NCBI RefSeq assembly: GCF_021462225.1
Contig: NC_061808.1
Location: 20,683,119-20,747,118 of the forward strand
Length of the DNA stretch: 64,000 nucleotides
DNA from: Girardinichthys multiradiatus
Taxonomy: Eukaryota > Chordata > Actinopteri > Cyprinodontiformes > Goodeidae
Reading direction: 5' to 3'
Shown: one piece after another, positions 11,019 to 23,159 of the stretch
How positions within the stretch are numbered: the stretch's first letter is position 1
Layout: the number at the start of each line of letters is the position of its first letter
Program-made: the position numbers and the translations under genes
Notes under the pieces: generated by a model
What the model was told of the DNA's origin: nothing
Databases searched by the model: none
The model's input: the letters and a program-made list of their open reading frames with translations, nothing else

Positions 11019-11893
11019 AAGGTATATCTTGCTCAGTGATTCTGTGGCTAGCTGAATCATTTTCCTTAATAGCCAAGGACCATTGATGTTTTATACTCTG
11101 TTTTGTTTATTTTTTACAGAAAGCACTTCTGACACAGTTGCTAAATGTTTAGCTGTGGCTCTTTCCTGGGCAAAGCCACTGATGGCTCTTTTTCTACCAT
11201 TTACTTTGTGTACACTCTTTGTTTTTATTTCCTGTAGAAAGAATCGCTAGTTCAATGTTTCGCTATTTAGCTGTGTGCCTTTTCCCAAGATGACTTTGAA
11301 TGAGCTATTACAGCTGTTGGTTTGTGTTTTCTTACAACAGAAAGCACTTCTGCTCCAGTGAATCATTGCTTAGCCATGTCTCTTTCCTGGACAAAAGCCA
11401 TTCAGGGAGCTATTCCTGCCTTTACCTATGTGTGTTCTCATTTTTACTTCTCTTGGAACGTACCACTGTCTCAGTTCTTCCGTGTTTAGCTGTGTCTCTC
11501 ACCTGAACAAATCCGCAGATATAAATATTGCTTCCTTTAACTCTGCATTTACTCTTTGTTATTCCTTCCTTAAGATACCACATGGTTTCGAGCTTTGGTG
11601 TTCAGTTGTGTTCCCTTCTTGGATGATGACATTGACTGAAGTAGTGCTTTATTAACTTAACAAATTTCCCATAAAAGTATTCTTAACCCACAAACTCATT
11701 GTTTAGCCGAGTCTCTTCCCTAGGCAAAACCCATTGATGGAGCTGTCTGCTGCCATCAACTATGTGTATTATCCTCTTTATCTGATAGAAAGTACCACTG
11801 ACTCAGTGCTTTGATATTGAACTGTCTCTATTAACTGGACAAATCCATTGATGGATATATTGCTGTCATTAGCTTTGTGAACACTTGCTATTT
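11019..11893 (+). repeat. Degenerate tandem array, eight units of about 100-118 bp
   Basis: Eight successive units align by eye: 11019-11119, 11120-11237, 11238-11340, 11341-11456, 11457-11571, 11572-11673, 11674-11788 and 11789-11893. Each begins with a variant of AAAGTACCACTGACTCAGTG. Most then carry TTTAGCTGTGTCTCTTTCCT, CTGGACAAATCCATTGATGG, a TTACTTTGTGTACTC-like stretch and a pyrimidine-rich end. Divergence between units is substantial, so the array is old. Unit lengths are not multiples of three and the frames are closed, so it is not coding. It matches no satellite I know. Confidence 0.8.
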
Positions 11894-11929
11894 AAAGGGA
11901 GTTGTCAAGAAATGCTGTAGAACTGGACA

Positions 11930-12480
11930 GAAATACAGGGAAGAGGAAGGCAGGTGAAAATAACATTATCTTTAAAAAAGAAAATTGAAAAACTAGAACC
12001 AGGGGGATCCAAAAGGGTAACAACGAACGCAACACAGGCAAACAGGCTGGTAGGAATTACAGGATAAGCTTTCACTGAAAGAGAAAAGCAAGTAGAACTA
12101 CTGGGCAGCTTGAAAGCTAAACAGGTGAGTTAATGAGCAGATGGGAAACAGCTTAGGAATGCAGGGAGCTAAGACACTGAAGGGAGCTACTGGGTAGATT
12201 TGGGAACACAGACACTAAAAGAAGGAAATACTACCAGAGATAGTAAAACCTAGGATTACAGAGAAAATCAACCACTACAGGAGCTAACAAAGAAACAGGA
12301 AATGAGAAACTAAGATCTACCAAATGTAACAAATAAAGTGCAGAATTGAAATTCATATGAAATACTAAAGTACTAAACAAAGAAACAAGGAAACCTAGAA
12401 CTGAGGAATGAACTAAAAATTAAAGCAAATACTTGATAATACTAAAATAAAGCAAAACACAAGACCAAAGTCCCAAAGAT
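11930..12480 (-). repeat. Purine-rich dispersed repeat, possible minus-strand copy of the TGTCA/TGACA group
   Basis: A/G-rich on the plus strand with many CTAAACA, GGAAACTAG and AACAAAGAAACA-like words. Its composition and vocabulary match 54400-55260 and 60550-61080 read in the same direction. No clean boundaries can be seen, so family membership is tentative. Confidence 0.35.
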
Positions 12481-12649
12481 TATAACAGGAGTAGTATTTT
12501 CCCATTGTTGCCATGTGCTTCCTCAGGATGAGGAATCGATACCAAGTCAGTGACTCCATAGCAACCAGTGGGCTTCTTTAGATTATGTTTTACCAGTTGT
12601 CAGTAAAAGATCTTCTGAATTTTATTATTTGAAACACATTATGTTTGGA

Positions 12650-12780
12650 TTAAATGAAGTGGATAGATTTGAATTCTACATAAATGAATATGAATTGGAA
12701 CTGTTTGTCTTGTAAAGTGTCTTGAGATGACATGATGTAAGTAAAGGCTATATAAAACTTTATTGTACTGAATTAAATGT
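12650..12780 (+). mobile_element. L2/CR1-like LINE 3' tail fragment
   Basis: TGTAAAGTGTCTTGAGATGA followed by GGCTATATAAAACTTTATTG and TACTGAATTAAATG is the familiar 3' end of fish L2-type LINEs (GCGCTATATAAATAAAATT with short tandem tail). Only the tail is recognisable. A related tail in the opposite direction is at about 36575. Confidence 0.6.
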
Positions 12781-14564
12781 CTTTTTCCAACTGCTTCTCT
12801 CTGTCAACATTATTCACTCACACAGTTTTACAGTTAAAAATAATAATCATCTTTAAAACATCTTTATTTACAGAGATAGCACAAGCAAATAAAAACGTCC
12901 AGTTAACGTGTGTTGGTGTTCTGAGAAAACAGAAGGAGAATAATCACATTTAGGGTCATTGTTCTCAATTAATTAATTGTTTTAAGCTTTACTTGTTGAG
13001 GTGAGCTTACACACATTGACTCACACAGAAGCTGCCAGCTGGAAACCGACCCCCTGTCATTCTTAAAGCAATTAGCTGCTCTGCCGAGACTTCTGATGGT
13101 GCAACATGGGGCTCATGAGCGCTTTGGCTCTCTAGGTTCAAGATCTTTTATCTTTGAATTCCTATCACAATTGTATAATATGATAACATTTTAATTTAAG
13201 TTCTGGTTTTCAGCTGTGTTTTCTGTATTGAAGTGTCAATTAAATACTTTCCCTTTGTTGAAATAGAGCAGTTCATTCAACGTTGTTATACTGGAACACA
13301 TTTCACAGCTGTTGCATCAGGGCCTTGCAAATCCAGCCAGTGTGTTCACATTGTACATGTGTGAAATTTATGTTTGAGTGGTAGGAATATATGTCTCTTC
13401 AAAGAATAATCAAAGCAGAAACAGGACCATAGAAAAATAAACTATCTGTTGCTTTTCATGGGTTGCGAATGTATTTCACAGCTTGTTCAGACCACAAGAG
13501 CAAAAGAAGTCATAAAAAAGGTTTTCAGAAAAATGACCTCTGTCTGGCTTTCCTGATACTACTCCCCCTCTCACAGAAAAAAGTAACAAACACATTCACA
13601 TTCACATGTGGATACACATGGTTGGCTGGTGTTGCTGACGTTGACACCTTTGTGCTGTGGGACAAGAGCTGCTTCATTGGCACTGATTACCGCTTTATCC
13701 TTCCCCTGCAAACATCAGCCAACATCACACTGCATACCAATGGACCGTACAAGCCAGAGACAGAGGATGAAGGAGGAGGGGTGGAGGCCCAGCCTGCCGA
13801 CATTCATTTGTGCACAGGAGGACAAAAAGCCAAAACACGTCACATCAGTACCTCCTGTGATATCTGTGCATGAAATGCATCAATCTGAAAGCTAGGTGCC
13901 TATTGTTGAAGACTGATTTAAGCTGAATTTCCTGTACAGGTCTGAGAAGAAAATTGTGTGTTTTAGTGGAAAATGGTGTATCTATTAAATAAATTAATGC
14001 ATTAAAATAAAGCTAGTTATATGAGAAATTGTTTGAGTATGTAAGGGAGATGTATGTGTGAGATGTATTAGAGTTCATATATTGATTACTCATTTTAATC
14101 TGTCTTTATTGACAGTGTCTTTTCTCTGGACTTGTTTTTTTTTATGGCTGACAAGATGTCTTGATATTTCTCAGGCCTCCTGACAGTGATCTGATCTCTC
14201 ACTTAGAAGTATTTTACACTGTGTTACTCTCTTGTTTTAGGAAAGTTGCTTTATTCATAAAGAAAGACAGGATTGTAGGTGAACCTCACTTATTGAACAG
14301 TTATTAGTTGATAAATTTATGCATGAGGTCAGAAGTCCAATCAGTTTTCCTGGAGGCAACTAAGTGTCTCCTCCAGGAACAGTGTATGTAGTTATTATAT
14401 CTCAGATATATGATTAAATTCAAATTTTTTTCTGTAAGCTTAACATCTTATGGCCGTGTGTCAACTTTTTACTCATCATTACAGAATGCTATGTGCACAA
14501 TAAAGGTTGGTGAACCAGCTGAGAGTTATCAGCAGGCAAACATTTTACTGTGGTGGAGCTTTTA
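12781..14564. other. Unique sequence, no confirmed gene
   Basis: Holds a GC-shifted, non-repetitive stretch at 12960-13180 (candidate regulatory element, see findings) and a 136-codon open frame at 13463-13873 whose composition is not convincing. No other feature is supported. Confidence 0.4.
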
Positions 14565-16174
14565 CAGGTCCTTCTCAAAAAATTAGCATATTGTGATAAT
14601 GTTCATTATTTTCTATAATGTACTGATTAAAATTTAACATTCATATATTTTAGATTCATTGCACACTAACTGAAATATTTCAGGTCTTTCATTGTCTTAA
14701 TATGGATGATTTTGGCATACAGCTCATGAAAACCCAAAATTCCTATCTCACAAAATTAGCATATTTCATCCGACCAATAAAAGAAAAGTGTTTTTAATAC
14801 AAAAAACGTCAACCTTCAAATAATCATGTACAGTTATGCACTCAATACTTGGTCGGGAATCCTTTTGCAGAAATGACTGCTTCAATGCGGCGTGGCATGG
14901 AGGCAATCAGCCTGTGGCACTGCTGAGGTCTTATGGAGGCCCAGGATGCTTCGATAGCGGCCTTTAGCTCATCCAGAGTGTTGGGTCTTGAGTCTCTCAA
15001 CGTTCTCTTCACAATATCCCACAGATTCTCTATGGGGTTCAGGTCAAGAGAGTTGGCAGGCCAATTGAGCATAGTGATACCATGGTCAGTAAACCATTTA
15101 CCAGTGGTTTTGGCACTGTGAGCAGGTGCCAGGTCGTGCTGAAAAATGAAATCTTAATCTACATAAAGCTTTTCAGCAGATGGAAGCATGAAGTGCTCCA
15201 AAATCTTCTGATAGCTAGCTGCATTGACCCTGCCCTTGATAAAACACAGTGGACCAACACCAGCAGCTGACACGGCACCCCAGACCATCACTGACTGTGG
15301 GTACTTGACACTGGACTTCTGGCATTTTGGCATTTCCTTCTCCTCAGTCTTCCTCCAGACTCTGGCACCTTGATTTCCGAATGACATGCAGAATTTGCTT
15401 TCATCCGAAAAAAGTACTTTGGACCACTGAGCAACAGTCCAGTGCTGCTTCTCTGTAGCCCAGGTCAGGCGCTTCTGCCACTGTTTCTGGTTCAAAAGTG
15501 GCTTGACCTGGGGAATGCGGCACCTGTAGCCCATTTCCTGCACACGCCTGTGCACGGTGGCTCTGGATGTTTCTACTCCAGACTCAGTCCACTAGTTCCG
15601 CAGGTCCCCCAAGGTCTGGAATCGGCCCTTCTCCACAATCTTCCTCAGGGTCCGGTCACCTCTTCTCGTTGTGCAGCGTTTTCTGCCACACTTTTTCCTT
15701 CCCACAGACTTCCCACTGAGGTGCCTTGATACAGCACTCTGGGAACAGCCTATTCGTTCAGAAATTTCTTTCTGTGTCTTACCCTCTTGCTTGAGGGTGT
15801 CAATAGTGGCCTTCTGGACAGCAGTCAGGTCGGCAGTCTTACCCATGATTGGGGTTTGGAGTGATGAACCAGGCTGGGAGTTTTAAAGGCCTCAGGAATC
15901 TTTTGCAGGTGTTTAGAGTTAACTCGTTGATTCAGATGATTAGGTTCATAGCTCGTTTAGAGACCCTTTTAATGATATGTTAATTTTGTGAGATAGGAAT
16001 TTTGGGTTTTCATGAGCTGTATGCCAAAATCATCCGTATTAAGACAATGAAAGACTTGAAATATTTCAGTTAGTGTGCAATGAATCTAAAATATATGAAT
16101 GTTAAATTTTCATCATGACATTATGGAAAATAATGAACTTTATCACAATATGCTAATTTTTTGAGAAGGACCTG
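14565..16174 (-). mobile_element. Tc1-like transposon, full-length copy 1 (1610 bp)
   Basis: Begins CAGGTCCTTCTCAAAAAATT and ends with the inverse (TTTTTTGAGAAGGACCTG), with TA on both sides (14563-14564, 16175-16176). The terminal inverted repeats are about 200 bp. Each contains an outer and an inner copy of an AAAATTAGCATAT-type binding motif (about 14570-14595 and 14748-14768, mirrored at about 15972-15993 and 16149-16170), the IR/DR arrangement known from Sleeping Beauty-like elements. It shares nearly its whole sequence with 39029-40637. Confidence 0.93.
14842..15846 (-). pseudogene. Tc1-like transposase, copy 1, two in-frame nonsense codons
   Basis: The frame runs from ATG at 15846 to the normal stop at 14842-14844, 334 codons plus stop and without a frameshift. 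An N-terminal helix-turn-helix (GKTQKEISERIGCSQSAVSR, about residues 22-41) and GRKR basic linker bind the terminal repeats. The DDE domain has FSDESKF (Asp about residue 148), HDLAPAH (about 238) and LNPIENLW (Glu about 273), giving the DD34E spacing of Tc1. Premature stops lie at 15592-15594 (Gln to TAG by comparison with copy 2) and 15154-15156 (Glu to TAA), so no functional enzyme is expected. Confidence 0.92.
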
Positions 16175-16513
16175 TATATGTTAAAATCTTTAGGGCCTGT
16201 GCGTTGACGCAAAGCTTTGCAGAGTCCCACTGTATTTTTTCTACTTAAGGTACTTCTTGCAACAGTTAAGCTGGATAAATAAGGCTATAAAAGGTTTTGT
16301 AGCAAATCACTCAAAATGCAACCTAGGTAAATCTAAACCATTCTAATATCTTTAATTTTACAAACACCTGCTGACTAGCTGACAGCCCACTGTGTCATGT
16401 TCTAATGTGTCTATTTGCATATTCACATGTAAAGGCAGAAACTGAGACCTGATTACATAGGTTGAATTTTAGTACTAGATGTAGAATTGTTGCTGTAATC
16501 GAGGTCTATGTAT
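16175..16513. other. Unique sequence between two transposons
   Basis: No coding or repeat signal apart from the flanking TA of the Tc1 copy. Confidence 0.4.
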
Positions 16514-18990
16514 TAGAGGTGGGACCAAGTAATTTATTTGCAAGTCACAAGTAAGTCTCTAGGCTGTTCAATCAAGTCTCAAGTCAAGTGCCAATTAAAG
16601 CCATTTAAGTTCCAAGTTGAGTCCAAAGTCAATATCTGGAAGTCCTGAATCAAGTCCAAGTCATAAACTCTGAATTTATTTGCTCTTATCATGACCAAAA
16701 TATGTAATAATAAATGATTTCAACAAATAATAACTGCTTAATAAAGGTATTTTTTGCCCAAACAGCCAGTTCAACTAAACTCACATTGATCAAAAATAAA
16801 AAGTGCTCACCTTTTTTACTATACCTCTCTCAAATGAGTATAAATTTAAACAGATTTACATTAAACTGTTGTTAGTCTAAAGTGTCAGATGTATGTTCAA
16901 TGTATTTTAAATATAATATAAATTGCAAAAACAAAAGATGCTTTACAAAACATAGGTTTGCAGTTACTCAACTATTTTGTGGAGGAATAATCTGTGTCCT
17001 GTCTGTGAATGTGTGAGAGGGATAAAAAAGAAGAGAGAGGAAGAAACACAACAGTTTTATAAAGATAAGGGCATTAAAAGTGATCACCGATGCTACTGTT
17101 GTTTTTTTGTAGCTGTTGGGACCCCACAGCCATGGGTACAAAATGAAAGGCCAGTTTGAACTTTTCTGGAACTTTCAAAATAAATCGCATTAACCTACTT
17201 CCAGCACACCCAGGAAAAGAGGTAACAGCAGACTTCCCATGACGTCACTGTCCAAAAATAACCCCGCTTTTGCAAGGATTCTCTCTCTTCCACACAGGTC
17301 CCCTGCAGAACTGGATGGAGGGACACAGCGCACTAATGTCTCTTTGCAGGACAACAGACATAACTCTTCAAACTGGATCCAAGAGTGTCATACGATCACG
17401 TGATCATATGCACTAAGTTAAGTAGGAATGAATTGCTGTATGTGTATCCACTATTTATTCATGAACGGGGGTAATTAAGGTACAAGCGTTGCTTGACTTT
17501 TCTCTCTGAGGTCTGCAGAAGCAAACTGTGTTCTAGAGAGTTCCCAGCAGAGACCCTGTCTCTACAACGGCGAGTGGAGCAGTTTTCCCGGTCTGAAGGA
17601 AGGACAACGGGACTGCATCACCGTGGTTACAGCAGTAACCTGCAGTTTGGCCGGCCAACAGAGCAAGCCGCCCCACCCCACAGCTACGGAGGTTAGCTGC
17701 AGTTAACCCTTTGTTCATTGTGGATGTTTTCTTCAAACTTTGTCGCCCGGACAACTTTTCCTCAGCACGGTTCACCTGAGAGGTTTGGTTTGGGCAGAGA
17801 GAAGTAATTTAGAATGAAATAATCTAAACATTTTTTTGTTTTATCAAGTTTGGTTTTGTTTGTGTTAAAACTCAGCTATCTTAGTGCTAGCAGATTATCT
17901 GTTCAGGACACGTGCTCAGTTTGTGTTTGTGTTCTGTGTTGAGTTAAGACAAACTTTATTTAAAGGGTGATTTTATACACTAAATGATTATTTACAGTAA
18001 ATTAAAGCTATTTTAAGAAAAACATTAAATTAAAATCAATAATGCATACCTTTCACTTCTTGTTCCACCGCCGCCTTTATGTCAACACATGTTGTTTCAC
18101 CCATAATAAAGAGAAGCTTGGATCCAAAGCAGCTGCTTTGAGGTAGACTAGATATACAAAGGTGATTCCATCTTGTGCCGTAGCCATCTTCACATTTATA
18201 TGGATTACTAAAAATCTTTTATTTCGAGATGCATGGAGATTTCTGACGAGACCGCTTAGAAATTTGACTTGAGTTTTTAGCTTGTTAAAGTGGTGATTCA
18301 GTGACAGGACAGGGGTAACCATAAAACTGATGGTAACCATCTTTTTGCCTTGTGTCAAATCCATTCGTTCTCCAAAGGTGTTTAAGATGTCCACCAACCA
18401 TTTCAACAAACTCCACTCCATATTTTGAACAACAACGTATTGTGTCCAGCTTTTTCCAGGACATTGCAGAGCTCAAGATGGTCATATTGAAGAACCGACT
18501 TCACTTACCTTAGAGTGGAGTTCCATCTTGTGTTGACAACAGCAGAAATTCCTGTTTATTTTCCAAAATCAACTTCAAACACATCTGTAAATGTAAGCTC
18601 AGTTTTGATAACTTTGACAGAGAAGTAGTCATCACTTAGTTTCTTTCAGACTGTCTCCAACCACCAGTTGCAGCGTGTGGGCAAAGAATTGAAAACAATG
18701 TGTTTTTGACATTGCAGCATGTACTGTTTCTTGAGCTTTCAGGTTTAGGTCGGGCCAGAGCTCTGAGTCATTATGATGGTCTTCATCGTTTCCTATGTAG
18801 TGCATTGTGACACAAAGGAACCACCCTGTCTTTTGGAACGAATTTGAAAATAGACAAGTCTAAATCAAGTTGCAAGTCACTAATAAATTCTGAGTCAAGT
18901 TGAAGTCTCAGCCTCAGGGACAAATCATGTCAAATGCCATTGAAAATATTAGACTTGAGTCTAAATCTTGTGATACAAGTCTACACCTTA
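16514..18990 (-). mobile_element. hAT-like DNA transposon relic (about 2.5 kb)
   Basis: Left end TAGAGGTGGGACCAAGT and right end (other strand) TAAGGTGTAGACTTG form imperfect terminal inverted repeats. Sub-terminal sequence is full of CAAGTC words on both sides (CAAGTCACAAGTAAGTC at about 16540, AAGTCTAAATCAAGTTGCAA at about 18858), as in fish hAT elements whose transposase binds clustered short motifs. The right half contains transposase remnants on the minus strand. A clean 8-bp target duplication is not visible. Confidence 0.7.
18080..18780 (-). pseudogene. hAT transposase remnant
   Basis: Read on the minus strand in changing frames, the segment yields hAT-type landmarks. These are a region like HTLQLVVGDSLKET (near 18640-18683), the hallmark TRWNSTL at 18511-18531, HLELCNVLEKAG (near 18480), GKKMVTISFMVTPVLSLNHH (about 18290-18345) and YLKAAALDPSFSLLWVKQHV (about 18083-18142). 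These belong to the RNase-H-like core and C-terminal dimerisation region of hAT enzymes. Several frameshifts and stops separate them and the BED zinc-finger end is not recognisable, so the copy is inactive. Confidence 0.75.
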
Positions 18991-20377
18991 CTTATATTAT
19001 GCATATATGCATGCTAATACCAGTTCTGAACTGGGCCGTAGTCCAGTGGTGACTAAGTCTGCTGAAGTTGTGCAAAACCTTAGGTGTGTACTCTTCATGC
19101 TGTGCCCCCAAAATTGCAAAATAATCACAATTTAACAAAGCAAGACAATTTAAAATATTGACCTTTAATAAAGTCATGGCATTTCAAGAAATAAACAACA
19201 ATCAATGTGAGAATGAGAACTATGTTTTTAACTAAGCCCATCCCTAAAAATGAAACTCAAGGTTGACTTAATTTTTGAGTTGCTTGCTTTTGCATAGCAA
19301 TAAAAAATATATTTAGACATGTAGGCTAGGAAACTGCCAGGAGTCAAATACAGCTCCCTGCCATTTATTTGCACTTATGTTGTCTGCAATGAAATCGTTA
19401 AAAATATAGAATTAAAACAAAATAATAGGGTTTTTCATATAGGACCTCAATTAATGCCCATCCTCAGGTCTCAGTCAATACACCCACAAAGTTAGAAGTC
19501 TTGGTATGAGATGCAAAACCTAAACACACTGTTATTATCTATGGTAAGGAGTGAAAGATGCAAATGCCAGGCCAATAAATTGTATGTAATAGGACTGAAA
19601 ACACTTTCTTGCCCAAGAAAGGGACCAGCATATAGAAGCATACAAAAGTGCAAACAAATTTGCCCCTCCCCCCATATCATGTTGCCCAGCACTAACAGGG
19701 GCTGGCAAAGACAATGACTGAAAAGTCACATGCTTGTGCCCTTGCTTACTATATTTCTATAAACTTTGTTCAAGTATAAACACTATTTGAGTGTCATGAT
19801 CCTTCAAAAGTATCCATTCCCTATTATGTGCTGCATGTATGAATGCTAGCTGAATACAACAAAATGAATTTTTATTGTGATGTGATGGACAACATGATTT
19901 TGCCTTTTTTTTTGGCTGAAAACACATTGTAATTAGCACAAATTTATTTTGTTGGGCAATTTTGTTTGCTGTCCTGTGTCCATCTGCAAACGCACGGACG
20001 GCACCTCTAACTATGGCGCCCTTCAGATCATCACTGATCTGTACATGTTCTGCAAAGGGACATATAGAGCATAGAGGGACAATCGCCACCCACTGGCATG
20101 TACAATAGTCTGTTACCATGGAGACTTATTGCTGACTGGTGGAGAGACTTTGCTGACCAAGAAGCCCTCTGAATTCTTAGAAAGGGCAAAAAAGGTGAAA
20201 AAAGTGACAAGTGCAATTTGATATCCTACATCTGTAGTAAGAAACTACTTCATCAGTATCCTCTAAGTAATAATACAGGTAACATAACTAAACTCAGATG
20301 AAAATTTGCCATGACTAGTTATCATATGAGGTAAAATAAGATGTGCCTCTAAGATTAATTTATTTTTTAAAGATATT
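18991..20377. other. No gene recognised
   Basis: AT-rich unique DNA. Short open frames around 19490-20120 on both strands show no domain or composition that would support a gene. Confidence 0.4.
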
Positions 20378-20542
20378 TTTTCAGCACTAGAGGCCTTTTT
20401 TTTTTACAGTAGGCAGACAGAAAAGAGGGGGAGACATTCAGCAAAGGCCACCGAGACTCGAACCCAGGATGGCCACATCGAAGACTATAACCTCTACATT
20501 TGGTCGCGCGCTTAACCCCCACACCACCAGCGCTGCACCCTC
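20378..20542 (-). mobile_element. tRNA-derived SINE
   Basis: On the minus strand it starts GCGCTGGTGGTGTGGGGGTT (A-box region), has a B-box-like GGGTTCGAGTCTCGG at about 20451-20465, passes through GCTGAATGTCTCCCCCTC and ends TAGGCCTCTAGTGCTGAAAA-like at about 20383-20400. This is a Pol III SINE layout: tRNA-like head, unrelated body, simple tail. A related copy in the other direction is at 48361-48505. It is not a functional tRNA because the head lacks a complete cloverleaf. Confidence 0.75.
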
Positions 20543-22511
20543 TTAGATTCATTTTGTATGTCGCATTAAGAAGAACCTGTTATTTTCAACAGTCATTTCA
20601 TGCTCCATGTTTCCTTTCTGACACCAACACCATAAAGTAGTCCAGAGACAGTTCTAAAGTAGAAACGTTGACCATAAAATAAAATATTAAAAATAACAGT
20701 TCCAAAAGGTTTGTGCAGTACAGTTTTTAAAAGCAGACATACATTTAACTCACTGGAGATTTAACTCACTGGAGATCTTTATGATTGCAGTAAATGTAAT
20801 CCCACTTCTAATGGGTTTGTTGCAGGAAAGACAGAATTTGACACATTTACCTGCATACTCACAGTTTCCCAAATGGTACAACTCTTTTCAGAGTAGAACT
20901 GCCTCGAGCAGAGCAGAGTTGAATCAGTGTAAGTTAACATTCAGGGCCATGTCGATGGGCCTCCTGTGTCAAACCAGGGCCTTTTGAGTGAGTCACAACC
21001 CACAGTCTGAGGAGGGCTGATAAGACCTGATTGAAGACCTGCTTTTCAGTGGGAGACACAGCTGGAACAAAATACAGGGCTCAGACACAGAAAAACTTCA
21101 ATACACACCCAACTCAAGGAGTATACGAAAAAATGAAGACAAGTTGAGTTGAAATAACACTTTTGTAAAACTGAAAATTTTCAAATTCTGGTATGTATAC
21201 AAAAAAAACAGATACTAAGAAATTCCAGATGAAAAAACACATGAACCATAGAGATATTTAATGTGGTAACTATTGTACAAATGCAGCCAGAGTAATACAA
21301 AAGAAGCTGTAAATCACAGCAGGAGTATTGGTTCTGTTTAGAGATACATAGAAGAAGATTTTTGGAACAAGTCATACACAAAAAGCTTTTTTTTGCCAAT
21401 TCAATCCTTCAGACTGGCTACTGAATTGTTTCACAACGAACCTATTCCAAATGTCTTCCCCTGCAGAATCACATAGAGACAGACTTGATGCCATATGTGA
21501 CAGGCTGGATTTAAACCAGGCCACAAAAAAAACTTGAATGGAAATTCATTACTGCAAGTATCTTTTAAAGCTGTTATGATCCAAAATATCAAATTCATGG
21601 TGACAACTTTTCACCATCTCCAAACCCACAACCTTGGCAATTTTCCCTCGCAGTGAGATCCACCATTTCTAAATGTCTCTCATTCTCATGCTGGGAAAAA
21701 CAGATGCCAAGTATTTTCTGTTTGTAGCACAATTCATATGCTGGGACGGCCCTATTGATTTCCATCAGGAATTGTATTGATCTGGTTGTTTATGTTGTAA
21801 TTTGGACCCATGTTCAATATCTTATGAAACTCAAAATAAAAAGAGGTGACACATAGAATAAGCGAAACAAAAAGGAAATCCTATAGCATAATGTTGGCAA
21901 ATTAAGATGGCTATTAAAAAACACAGTAAGAATAAAAGGAAATGTGCTCCTTTTAAAGATGTAATGCATGTAAAGTAAGGATGTAGACTGAATTTCCACA
22001 AATACATGTGGATAAATATAACTATGTTTAAGCAATAGTAAAAATGATGAGATAAACAATCACTTCTGTATGCTAGGCGCAATTTAACAGCGTCGCTTTC
22101 AGTTGCGCTGTTCACTTTGTGAAACATATATTAGTTCCTTCATATGAGCTACTAGTTCCCCTTTCTTACAGGATTTGTGTTCTCACATAATTAGCAAGGT
22201 TTGTGATTTACCTTTACATCATAATATTTGCTATTCAAATGTTCTGATAGCTAAATCAGAATAATAATTTGTTTTGCTGAAACAAAGCATAAACAGCTAC
22301 ACATTTTATAGTAAGGAGAATTGTAGTACTGTAGCTTCAGAGGTCTGAACTAGGATCTGAAAATCACATGCAACTAAACACAAACTAAACAAAAATAGAT
22401 TACTCTGCTCTACAAAAACACCAGGAATTACTGTTTGGTAGATATCAAATTAACTTAAACCAGAAATCATTGGCTTTCATTTAGAGTTAAATTTCCACTT
22501 ATTTTTTATAC
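20543..22511. other. No gene recognised
   Basis: AT-rich. Contains a small exact tandem duplication of TTTAACTCACTGGAGAT at about 20742-20776. Otherwise nothing nameable. Confidence 0.4.
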
Positions 22512-22920
22512 TGTCATGATCTTCCTGTGTTAGGAGTTTTAGTTTCCTTATTCTCCTGTGTTAGGTTTTGAGTTTAAGTTTCTTGTCTGTTTCCTCGGCC
22601 CTTCCCTGTTTATGTTTTTCATTTGCTGTTATTTTTTCTGTATTTATACCCTCCGGTTTTCATTGTTTACCACTGGTTCCTCCTGGCTACTACCTGCTCC
22701 ATGTCCTTTACCTCAACTTCCCTGTTTACTACACACTCCATGTCCAAAAACATGCCGTTTTTGTAAGTCTACCAGTTTGTTATTATTAAAGATACTCAGC
22801 AACTCACTAAGCAGCTCCTGCACTTCTGTTCGCATATTGGTTCTTGAAAACCCCAGCACCCCAAATATATGTCCAAAAACCTTCAAGGCCATCTCTGCGT
22901 GAGTCCTGCACATTCCATCA
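22512..22920 (+). repeat. TGTCA-type retroelement-like unit, 3' end not found
   Basis: Starts TGTCATGATCTTCCTGTG, close to the end of the 54377-55262 unit (TGTCATGATATTATTTTGG). Inside are two TCCTGTGTTAGG repeats, a TATA-like GTATTTATACCCTCC and ATTATTAAAGATACTC as a possible polyadenylation region. The order resembles a U3-R-U5 layout and aligns in part with 2770-2840. No TGACA end or target duplication is seen. Confidence 0.45.
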
Positions 22921-23159
22921 ATATTAGTTCTACAAAGTCTTCTAGCCAATTATTCAGATTAAAGCAATTAGGCCTTCATACTTTTCGGTTCATCAATAAA
23001 ATCCTCTTCACAGAAAGAGATGTGAGTCGTATTATTCATAAGCAACTTAACGGCTTTCCAGCTGCAGCTGTGAAAACCAGCAGAACATGGATGTTGTTAT
23101 CATGCTAAGGAAAAATGGAAAGATATTCTGTGCACCACAGCAATCAAACCCTTCCTATA

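Noticed and set aside
13463..13873. 136-codon plus-strand open frame
   Set aside because: No domain, no start context and no splice evidence; low confidence that it is coding.
20451..20465. tRNA gene (B box GGTTCGA)
   Set aside because: No complete cloverleaf; position, body and tail fit a SINE. The same applies to 48427-48440.
22558..22902. 114-codon hydrophobic plus-strand frame
   Set aside because: Lies in a pyrimidine-rich dispersed repeat; Phe/Leu/Cys richness follows from T/C composition.
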